Part shown: positions 57,775 to 64,000 of the stretch, piece after piece
How positions within the stretch are numbered: the stretch's first letter is position 1
How the letters are laid out: each line of letters opens with the position of its first letter
Assembly (NCBI GenBank): GCA_021739765.1
Contig: JAIPBD010000002.1
Span: forward strand, 339,640 to 403,639
Source: Melioribacteraceae bacterium
Lineage (GTDB): Bacteria > Bacteroidota > Ignavibacteria > Ignavibacteriales > Melioribacteraceae
Reading direction: 5' to 3'
DNA length: 64,000 bases
Translations under genes and position numbers: made by a program
Notes under the pieces: model-generated
Seen by the model: only the letters and a program-made list of their open reading frames with translations
Database searches by the model: none
What the model was told of the DNA's origin: nothing

Positions 57775-59109
57775 TTATATCTTTGGTTCCCATCCCGGTT
57801 CATACTCCCTTTGCCACATTTTATCGGCCTCCTTATCATTTTGAATTCTTCCCGTTGAGGTATCCAGATTCAGAGTTCTGCCAACTTTCCATGCAATGTT
57901 TGAAAGCTGCAGCATAGTTACACTTTTATTTCCTTCATTTATAGGGGAATTGAGTTTTTCACCAATTCGAATCGCATTCACAAAATTGTTAAAATGCTTA
58001 TCGGTCATCTCTCCGCCGCCGACAGTTCCCATCGATTCCTCAAATTCGCTTTTTTTATAGTCGAAAATCCGTTCTGAATTTTTGTTATAAATTTCATAAC
58101 CGTCCCGGTCTATTATCATACTTCCTTCGGTTCCATGAATCGAAGCACCCCGTCCTCTTCCATAATGAGGAAGTGAATTACAACTTCTGCCTTCCCAGGT
58201 AATCATTTTATTATCATATTCGTACGAGGTTGATAGAGTATCATAAAATTCCCAATCATCCTTGAAATGATATCTTCCACCGGAAGCTGTAACCTTTTTC
58301 GGATATTCCATCCCCAGCGCCCATAAGCATAGATCCACTTCGTGTGTTCCATTATTCAGAGTTTCACCGGTTCCCCAATGCCAGAACCAATGCCAATTGT
58401 ATGGGTGATAAATATCCTTATACGCAACTCTCGGAGCCGGTCCTTGCCAAAGTTCCCAATCAAGATATTCGGGAACTGGAACAACTTTCCCTATTCCAAT
58501 GGCTTTTCGATTGTTGCTGTACCAAGCCTTACCGGAATAAACCTCGCCGAGAACTCCTTCTTTTATTTTTTTCATTGCTTCAATTGTGTGAACCGAAGAC
58601 CTCTGTTGATTCCCCATCTGAATCAGAAATTTCGAATTAGCTTGAGCGTTAATCAGCATAATTCCCTCCGCCGGATTATGACTGCAAGGTTTTTCAAGGT
58701 AAACGTGCTTTCCAGCCTGAAGTCCCATTAAAGTCATTGGAGTGTGCCAGTGTTCCGGAGTCGCAATCGTAATTGCATCAACATCTTTATCTTCAAGCAA
58801 AATTCTGATATCTTTTTCCAGTTTCGGAGATTTACCAAACTTCTTCTCAACCTTCAATTTTGATTTATCCAGCTCCCGCCTATCCACATCACAGATTGAC
58901 GAAACAGCGGCATTACTGCATGTCGCGATAGCATCGATGTGAGCACTGCCCCTTCCGTGTAACCCAATTACCCCGAAATTTACACGATCATTTGCTCCCA
59001 TTATTCTGGAATAATTTTTTGCGGATAACGAACCCGCTCCCATTGCAAGTCCGGTAGAAACTATCGCGGTACTTTTTATAAAATCCCTTCTCGTAAAATT
59101 TGGTGACAT
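57775..59109 (-). CDS. Tat-exported Gfo/Idh/MocA oxidoreductase
   Basis: A 444-residue NAD(P)-dependent sugar oxidoreductase with a twin-arginine signal (TRRDFIKSTAIVSTGLAMGAG), so it is exported folded with its cofactor. The Rossmann N-terminus reads NFGVIGLHGRGSAHID. ITIATPEHWHTPMTL and GKHVYLEKPCSHN include the EKP catalytic lysine. HEVDLCLWALG supplies the usual histidine motif. It starts 2 nt after the DUF1080 gene on the same strand, so both act together, probably in oxidation and cleavage of 3-keto-sugars. Confidence 0.92.
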   Translation of the reverse strand: MSPNFTRRDFIKSTAIVSTGLAMGAGSLSAKNYSRIMGANDRVNFGVIGLHGRGSAHIDAIATCSNAAVSSICDVDRRELDKSKLKVEKKFGKSPKLEKDIRILLEDKDVDAITIATPEHWHTPMTLMGLQAGKHVYLEKPCSHNPAEGIMLINAQANSKFLIQMGNQQRSSVHTIEAMKKIKEGVLGEVYSGKAWYSNNRKAIGIGKVVPVPEYLDWELWQGPAPRVAYKDIYHPYNWHWFWHWGTGETLNNGTHEVDLCLWALGMEYPKKVTASGGRYHFKDDWEFYDTLSTSYEYDNKMITWEGRSCNSLPHYGRGRGASIHGTEGSMIIDRDGYEIYNKNSERIFDYKKSEFEESMGTVGGGEMTDKHFNNFVNAIRIGEKLNSPINEGNKSVTMLQLSNIAWKVGRTLNLDTSTGRIQNDKEADKMWQREYEPGWEPKI

Positions 59110-59111
59110 AT

Positions 59112-60497
59112 TTACTCCAACTCTTTTATTTTAATATTTTTGAAGTACACAACAAATCCATGATCTTGTAGCAATATGTTGCCGCTCTCAAGCTCGCCAA
59201 AATTCGGCCATTTATTGTATTTACTTCGGGCGACAAGTGCTCTCCAGGTTTGCGTAGAACGTTCATATTGAACTACATTAATTCCATTTAAGTAATGTTC
59301 TACTTTATTACCATCAACAACAATTTTTGCACGATTCCATTCATAATTGTTTACCCGTTTTTTTGTCGATTCATTGGGCGAATAAAAAGATGCGTCGGCA
59401 GGAATTAAATCATACAATGAAGCTAATGTTCGGTTTCCATCTGTTCCCATCAATGCGTCTTTATGTTTTTTATCATCAAGAATTTGATACTCACAACCGA
59501 TCGATGATCCGCTTCCTTTATTCAGCCCGGCGTCAACAAAGTATTTGATTCCGCTATTTGCACCTTCCGTATATTTGAAATCGACCGATAATTCAAAGTT
59601 TGAATATTTTTTAACCGTGATTATATCACCGCCATTTTCGGATTCCAATCCACCGCCATCGGCAACTTTTAAAGTACCGTCCTCAATACTCCAGCCGGCG
59701 GTGGGAAATTCATCCAGTTTCGCACCTTTCCATCCTGTAGTTGTTTTTCCATCCCACAATAATTTCCAGCCCTCATTAATTTCTCTCTCTGTTAAATCAT
59801 TCTTCAAATAACTTATCTGCGGAATTTCATTTGTAAGGGGAGACAGATGATAATTTAAGTTTTCTGTAATAATCCGGATATTTTTAAATTTTACTTCCCG
59901 GCCTGTCTCATCTTCGTTATAAATGCTGTGAACCTGCAGAGCAATAAACCCGGATTCAGTTCTATCATCAATAAGATCGGCAGCGGGAACACCGTTTAAC
60001 CATGTACGAATATTGTTTCCTACAGCTTCAACTCTAATCTTATTCCATTCGTCCTTTTTGAAGGCGGCTTTCGCTTTGGGATTGCATTCGAGGTTATAAA
60101 GCCATCCTCTTCTTTGTTCATCGTAAATGCCGGCTGTCCATGATCTCGGCGATGGATCAAATTCAACCTGGTAACCATGAACCTTACCATTTCTATATTC
60201 CGGGATGCTGTTACTACGAATCTGAACTCCGGAGTTCAATTCCGCATCGACTTTAATTTCGTATTCAAGAATAAAATCTTGGTAATTTTTTTTTGTTGCG
60301 AGAAAAGTATTAGGCGTACCATATGCTGAGATTCCGACAATTTCATCACCCCGAATTACAAACTCGGCAGTACCATTTAATTTTTGCCAGTTATTTAAAT
60401 CTTTTTCGTTAAATAAATCTTCCCAATCCGATTGAGCAAAATGAGAAATAACAAAAGTGAAAAGAATAAGCGAGGTTAATATCGATTTTTTGATCAT
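59112..60497 (-). CDS. Double-DUF1080 protein (3-keto-glycoside hydrolase-like)
   Basis: A 461-residue secreted protein with signal peptide and two DUF1080 (3-keto-disaccharide hydrolase) jelly rolls at about 22-205 and 240-460. Each has the W-x-x-L-x-N/D start ([31 protein letters not shown]), a GYQVE or GCEYQI core and a WNRAKIVV or WNKIRVEA strand. DUF1080 proteins of Bacteroidetes cleave 3-keto-sugars. It is the first gene of a two-gene operon with the Gfo/Idh protein (2-nt gap) and has GGGAG before its ATG. Confidence 0.88.
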   Translation of the reverse strand: MIKKSILTSLILFTFVISHFAQSDWEDLFNEKDLNNWQKLNGTAEFVIRGDEIVGISAYGTPNTFLATKKNYQDFILEYEIKVDAELNSGVQIRSNSIPEYRNGKVHGYQVEFDPSPRSWTAGIYDEQRRGWLYNLECNPKAKAAFKKDEWNKIRVEAVGNNIRTWLNGVPAADLIDDRTESGFIALQVHSIYNEDETGREVKFKNIRIITENLNYHLSPLTNEIPQISYLKNDLTEREINEGWKLLWDGKTTTGWKGAKLDEFPTAGWSIEDGTLKVADGGGLESENGGDIITVKKYSNFELSVDFKYTEGANSGIKYFVDAGLNKGSGSSIGCEYQILDDKKHKDALMGTDGNRTLASLYDLIPADASFYSPNESTKKRVNNYEWNRAKIVVDGNKVEHYLNGINVVQYERSTQTWRALVARSKYNKWPNFGELESGNILLQDHGFVVYFKNIKIKELE

Positions 60498-60886
60498 AAA
60501 ATGACTCCCAAATGAGATGAAATGATAAATTTTTAATCAAAAAATTGAGGTGGACAGTCCCAATTTCAAATATTTAGTTCGGTTATGAAGATAATAATTT
60601 TTGACTTATAGTATGAAATAATTCAATGAGTTTTAACCGCAAAAAATATTTATAAAGGCTTTGGACGAATTACAATTAGTTCTTCCAGCTTTGAAAAAGC
60701 AGCTACCGTCTGAAAATATTTATCGACCTATCTCTAAAAAAATGGAAATAATATTTATAAAAAGAATAAACCTGTTATTGTATATGACTATTGTTTAAAC
60801 AAATAAAATGAAATAAAGAATGAATAATTGAATCGGTGTTTAAAAGTATTTATAATTTGTAGAAACATTTTTGGTAATTTTGAATA
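60498..60886. other. 389-bp non-coding stretch
   Basis: Beyond the 19-bp dyad at 60545-60563, it is AT-rich with no reading frame or RNA I could support. It separates the divergent DUF1080 operon and the UbiA gene and must hold both promoters. Confidence 0.7.
60545..60563. promoter_or_regulatory. 19-bp dyad before the DUF1080/Gfo operon
   Basis: TTGAGGTGGACAGTCCCAA matches the element at 57662-57680 at 18 of 19 positions, same orientation, 47 nt before the start codon. The inner palindrome is GGAC-A-GTCC. Confidence 0.75.
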
Positions 60887-61729
60887 ATGATTAAAGGATT
60901 ATTTCGGTTAATTCGATTTGAGCTTGCCACGGCCGCAGCGATTTGTGTTTTCCTCGGCCAATTACTTGCGCTTGGTGTAGTGCCGGAAATATCATTATCC
61001 GTTTTCGCTCCTCTTTCGGTTTTTCTTATCTCCGCATCAATTCTGGTTTTGAATGACTATTTTGATATTGAAACAGACAGAATAAACTCACCAGAACGAC
61101 CAATTCCGGCAGGTTTGGTTTCTCCGAATCAAGCATTAATTTTTGCCATTATTCTTATTAACTCGGGATTTCTGCTGTCGTATCTGATTAATTTCACTTT
61201 GTTGATTCTCGCTTTCGTCCTCACTTTGATTGGTTTTTTGTATAACCGGTTCTTCAAAAAAAGTGGAATTCTCGGCAATTTGATGGTCAGTTTTTCAGTC
61301 GGGATGACGTTCATTTTCGGCGGTGCGAGTGTTGGATATCCATTTCACAATTTTGTGCTCTTCTTCGCCATTGTTTCGGCTCTGATCGATTTAGGAGAAG
61401 AAATTGCGGCGGACGCAATCGACATGGAAGGGGATAAACTCATTCAATCTAAATCAATCGCGCTTAAATTCGGAAAACAAAAAGCATTGTTTTTATCATC
61501 TTTTATTTTTTCGATTGTCGTATTATTTTCTGTGCTGCCATTTTTCTTGAACTGGTTCAGCCCATTTTATCTATTCCCGATCGTTTTGATGGATATATCA
61601 ATCATTTATAATACACTGAAAATTCTGAATCGGGATGACCCAGAGAAACGAAAAGCAATTCGATTTCTTTACTTGGGTTCTACTTCTTCAATCGTGCTGT
61701 TTATTATTCTACAATTATTTGATTTTTGA
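60887..61729 (+). CDS. UbiA prenyltransferase, DGGGP-synthase-like
   Basis: A 280-residue inner-membrane enzyme with about eight or nine helices. NDYFDIETDRINSPERPIPAG near residue 57 is the first aspartate-rich prenyl-diphosphate motif, and DLGEEIAADAIDMEGDKL near residue 166 the second. The exact pattern (SPERPIPAG, DMEGD) resembles archaeal digeranylgeranylglyceryl phosphate synthase more than UbiA or MenA. Homologues occur in FCB bacteria, where they may make archaeal-type ether lipids. Other prenylation substrates remain possible. An MFS gene follows 88 nt downstream. Confidence 0.8.
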   Translation: MIKGLFRLIRFELATAAAICVFLGQLLALGVVPEISLSVFAPLSVFLISASILVLNDYFDIETDRINSPERPIPAGLVSPNQALIFAIILINSGFLLSYLINFTLLILAFVLTLIGFLYNRFFKKSGILGNLMVSFSVGMTFIFGGASVGYPFHNFVLFFAIVSALIDLGEEIAADAIDMEGDKLIQSKSIALKFGKQKALFLSSFIFSIVVLFSVLPFFLNWFSPFYLFPIVLMDISIIYNTLKILNRDDPEKRKAIRFLYLGSTSSIVLFIILQLFDF

Positions 61730-61817
61730 ATTTAATAGAAATGTTTTTTATCAATTTCTTCAAATTAAAAAACAATTTTGTAGTTTTGATGATAGATCAA
61801 AATTAAGCACTTGTCAG

Positions 61818-62984
61818 ATGTTCAAAAACCCCATCCTTTGCGAACGCACAATTTATGTGATCTTCGGAATCACTTTGATAGCCGTTATGGGGGTTGCAAG
61901 TTTAACTCCCGCACTACCGAAAATCGCGGATACTCTGAATTTATCGAAATCCCAAGTAGCACTACTTATAAGCGCGTTTACCCTCCCGGGAATATTTCTC
62001 ACACCTTTGGCCGGAATTTTAGCTGACCGATTCGGAAGGAAAAAAATTATTGTGCCCGCGTTATTTCTTTTTGCGATTTCGGGATTCTCTATTTTTTTTA
62101 CCGCTGATTATCACTATATAATTTTGTTAAGAATCCTTCAAGGAATTGGAGCTGCGCCAATCGGTTCATTAAACACTACCTTAATCGGGGATTATTATAA
62201 AGGTAAAAAATTACCTGAAGCAATGGGTTACAATGCAAGTGTGTTAAGTTTATCAACCGCATCCTATCCTTTGTTCGGTGGATTTCTAGCTGCGATCGGT
62301 TGGTATTATCCTTTTATTATGCCGCTTTTAGCTGTTCCAGTTGGATTGCTGGTCATTTTAGGTGTTAAAGAACCGGAAATCGAGAAACCAAAAGATTTCA
62401 CTCAATATTTAAAGAGTATTTCGGTCAGCGTTCGTAAAAGAGAGGTTATATCAATTTTTATTTTAGGAATATTAACATTCATTATTTTATATGGAGCGTT
62501 TTTAACATACGTGCCATTTTTACTCAATCAAAATTTTGATCTTTCATCATCGCAAATAGGATTAATAATCTCCGCAAGTTCGATAACAACCGCGATTGTT
62601 TCTTCACGAGTTGGGAAATTGACAGCTAAATTCGGAAGCGTAAATTTGTTGAAATCGGCTTTCATTCTTTATTTCTTCGTTAATCTCCTAATTCCAAATA
62701 TCACAAATCTGGTTTTGATATTTCTTCCAATTATACTATTCGGAACCGCACAAGCATTAAATATTCCAAGTCTTCAAACACTTTTAGCGAAACTTTCACC
62801 GGACGAAAACCGCGGAGCTTTTATGTCCCTGAACGGAATGGTAATTCGTCTCGGACAAACCTTGGGTCCCATGGTAATTGGAATCGGATATTCTATCTAC
62901 GGGTTGAATGGAGCGTATTACCTCGGCGCGATTATCTCGTTATTAGGATTGCTTGTAACTATTAGATTTATGGAACTAAAATAA
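61818..62984 (+). CDS. MFS efflux-type transporter
   Basis: A 388-residue inner-membrane protein with 12 predicted helices. LTPALPKIADTLNLSKSQVALLIS and GILADRFGRKKIIVPAL (motif A) place it with drug and metabolite efflux families. RILQGIGAAPIGSLNTTLIGDYY is motif C-like. The start MFKNPILCERT was chosen because the longer reading runs through the 3' end of the UbiA gene and is unlike a transporter N-terminus. No strong ribosome site is seen. The substrate is unknown. Confidence 0.85.
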   Translation: MFKNPILCERTIYVIFGITLIAVMGVASLTPALPKIADTLNLSKSQVALLISAFTLPGIFLTPLAGILADRFGRKKIIVPALFLFAISGFSIFFTADYHYIILLRILQGIGAAPIGSLNTTLIGDYYKGKKLPEAMGYNASVLSLSTASYPLFGGFLAAIGWYYPFIMPLLAVPVGLLVILGVKEPEIEKPKDFTQYLKSISVSVRKREVISIFILGILTFIILYGAFLTYVPFLLNQNFDLSSSQIGLIISASSITTAIVSSRVGKLTAKFGSVNLLKSAFILYFFVNLLIPNITNLVLIFLPIILFGTAQALNIPSLQTLLAKLSPDENRGAFMSLNGMVIRLGQTLGPMVIGIGYSIYGLNGAYYLGAIISLLGLLVTIRFMELK

Positions 62985-63588
62985 ATTCTAAATGAATGTT
63001 TTCAAATTACTAAACCTCTTGCCAAGATTTAAAATCTCATCTAAATACAAACCTTTGTATGTCTATTGGCTCTTTCACGATTTCCATGAGAATGGAAATC
63101 ATGAAGAATTGGTTAAGCTCATCTTAAACTCCGCGCTCTTCGCGGCTTCTCTGCGTTCTTTGCGGTTTGGTATTCGATTATGATTAGGATATCGAGGATC
63201 AAAACGAATCCGAAGACGGCCTCAAACACTGCACGAATATGAGTGGAAGAAGATTAAAGCGGTACGAATAGCAAATTTTATTCTCACATTGAGCAACATC
63301 TCATTGATTATTGCCGGTGCAGCCGAAATATTTTTATCTGTTTGAAAATTTATAGTATAAGTACGTAGTCCATTTATGAATTTCTGTACTATATTATTCA
63401 TGTTCAGTTTATGTTTTATACCGAAAACAATAAATAAAAGAGAGGTGTTGTATGAACTAGGAAAAAACATATTATCCCACCAACAGCGTGGGAATTATTT
63501 AAAATTACCGCTAACTCGTCAAGGCGGGCATGCGGAAAAAGTTATTTTACAGCTTAATTGTTGAACAACCAAGATCAGGATCAAGACT
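62985..63588. other. 604-bp gene-poor stretch
   Basis: No supported gene. A perfect 9-bp hairpin GATTTCCAT-GAGA-ATGGAAATC lies at 63079-63100 and may end the MFS transcript. A 10-nt-periodic GCG repeat follows at 63130-63168. An open frame without a start codon at about 63184-63342 (ending EIFLSV) may be a gene remnant. Confidence 0.6.
63130..63168. repeat. Four imperfect 10-nt units rich in GCG
   Basis: Units near CTCCGCGCT, CTTCGCGGCT, CTCTGCGTT and CTTTGCGGTT follow one another. This type of sequence is a familiar dispersed intergenic element in many environmental bacterial genomes. Function unknown. Confidence 0.5.
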
Positions 63589-64000
63589 ATGATCATGAAA
63601 AGTTACAAAACAGAAAAACAAATTACCCCAATGCGGCAAAACACTAACAACCGGAAACAAATATCACTCTTTCCCCGGTATCCGATCTCCATACTCCGGT
63701 TTCCCTTCACCCTTATCCTCTCTTCCTTTTTCCTTTTATCTCCTGCCTGCCGGCAGGCATGGTTTATCTTTTTACTTGTCTCTTGCGGAGCAAATGACCC
63801 TATTATTGAAGATAACACAAAACCTGGGCGAAGGGATTATGAGTGGACCTTAGATACTTTGTACAGCCCAAATAATTGGCTTAGTTCTATATGGGGTGCT
63901 TCACCAAACAGTGTTTGGTTAGCCGGTGCTGGTGGTATTACCAATTACGACAGGTTATGGTACTTTAATGGAGAAACATGGGCACCCTATACTCAGCAGT
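63589..64000 (+). CDS. Propeller-type lipoprotein, N-terminal part (runs off the window)
   Basis: An open frame from ATG with AGGA 8 nt upstream to the window end. Lipobox FLLVSC at codon 66 is followed by GANDPIIEDN and a first beta-propeller-like repeat (SPNNWLSSIWGASPNSVWLA). The segment before the lipobox is unusually long for a signal peptide and includes a pyrimidine-rich stretch and a 16-bp palindrome, so the leader is probably interrupted or extended by an inserted element. An ATG six nt downstream is an alternative start. Function unknown; such lipoproteins are common in Ignavibacteriota. Confidence 0.65.
   Translation, partial: MIMKSYKTEKQITPMRQNTNNRKQISLFPRYPISILRFPFTLILSSFFLLSPACRQAWFIFLLVSCGANDPIIEDNTKPGRRDYEWTLDTLYSPNNWLSSIWGASPNSVWLAGAGGITNYDRLWYFNGETWAPYTQQ
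63744..63759. repeat. 16-bp perfect palindrome inside the lipoprotein leader
   Basis: TGCCTGCCGGCAGGCA, at the end of an approximately 80-nt nearly all-pyrimidine tract. Palindromes of this sequence are scattered in many environmental genomes. Here it falls within the coding frame. Confidence 0.6.

Noticed and set aside
61635-61817. 61-residue N-terminal extension of the MFS protein
   Set aside because: It reads through the 3' end of UbiA in another frame and has no transporter-like features.
62992-63183. 63-codon frame directly after the MFS gene
   Set aside because: Its second half is the 10-nt-periodic GCG repeat read as protein, its middle holds a perfect hairpin, and it has no ribosome site or recognisable family.
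63376-63564. 62-codon plus-strand frame in the gene-poor stretch
   Set aside because: No ribosome site, no recognisable family, and odd composition; probably chance or a decayed remnant.

Overview
The window reads as a chromosomal piece of an FCB-group bacterium, most likely Ignavibacteriota (Ignavibacteriales/Melioribacteraceae type). Base composition is AT-rich. Many secreted enzymes end in the C-terminal sorting domain typical of that group (QNYPNPFNP near its start, SGIYFYRL and KKMLLLK near its end). A PorV-like barrel is present and no SusD is seen. This assignment is inference from protein style; there is no rRNA, tRNA or marker gene in the window.

Bases 1-9993 (all minus strand): xylulokinase and xylose isomerase (xylAB), transketolase, a FadR/GntR regulator, 2-keto-3-deoxygluconate kinase, a rhamnogalacturonan acetylesterase and a secreted PL1 pectate lyase. 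Bases 10175-29682 (minus): a large multidomain pectinesterase with its own operator, then a tightly spaced operon of about 15.7 kb transcribed from 29682 down to 13981. It encodes a DUF4957/DUF5123-type beta-helix protein, PL1, PL10, a TonB-dependent receptor, a 723-residue surface protein, a PorV/PorQ-like barrel, PL9, a divergent pectinesterase, tagaturonate epimerase and a methyltransferase. Bases 29798-33457 (minus): GH105, a LacI regulator and GH28. Together this is a pectin/rhamnogalacturonan utilisation locus. CTD-tagged enzymes would cut polymer outside, the receptor would import oligomers, enzymes with only a signal peptide or lipobox (GH105, GH28, PL10, RGAE) would finish them, and cytosolic UxaE and KdgK would feed central metabolism. 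A 16-bp LacI-type palindrome (AAGTAAACGTTTACTT and variants) precedes the DUF5123-led operon, the large pectinesterase and GH105.

Bases 33665-56010: a second LacI regulator with a different palindrome (AAACCGTT..AACGGTTT) and a galactomannan-type cluster. The cluster holds a CotH/lamin-tail protein (minus) facing a plus-strand series: sialate O-acetylesterase interrupted by an in-frame TGA, GH27, a second CotH protein, an SGNH esterase with discoidin domain, GH26 and a beta-propeller hydrolase-like protein. A convergent minus-strand operon encodes a membrane-anchored solute-binding protein, a histidine kinase and a sigma54-dependent response regulator, with no ABC permease. This looks like a sugar-sensing three-component system.

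Bases 56210-60563: a FucP-type sugar transporter, and a Tat-exported Gfo/Idh/MocA oxidoreductase with a double-DUF1080 protein. The two transcription units share a near-identical 19-bp dyad 47-63 nt before their start codons. Bases 60887-64000: an archaeal-DGGGP-synthase-like UbiA prenyltransferase, an MFS transporter, a repeat-bearing gene-poor stretch, and the 5' end of a propeller-type lipoprotein gene whose leader appears to carry an inserted pyrimidine-rich/palindromic element.

The best candidates for something undescribed are the permease-less SBP/kinase/sigma54 regulator triad, the CTD-secreted CotH kinase pair in a galactomannan locus, the TonB receptor/723-aa/PorV triad used in place of SusCD, and the shared 19-bp dyad. 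No tRNA, rRNA, CRISPR array, insertion sequence or replication origin was seen.
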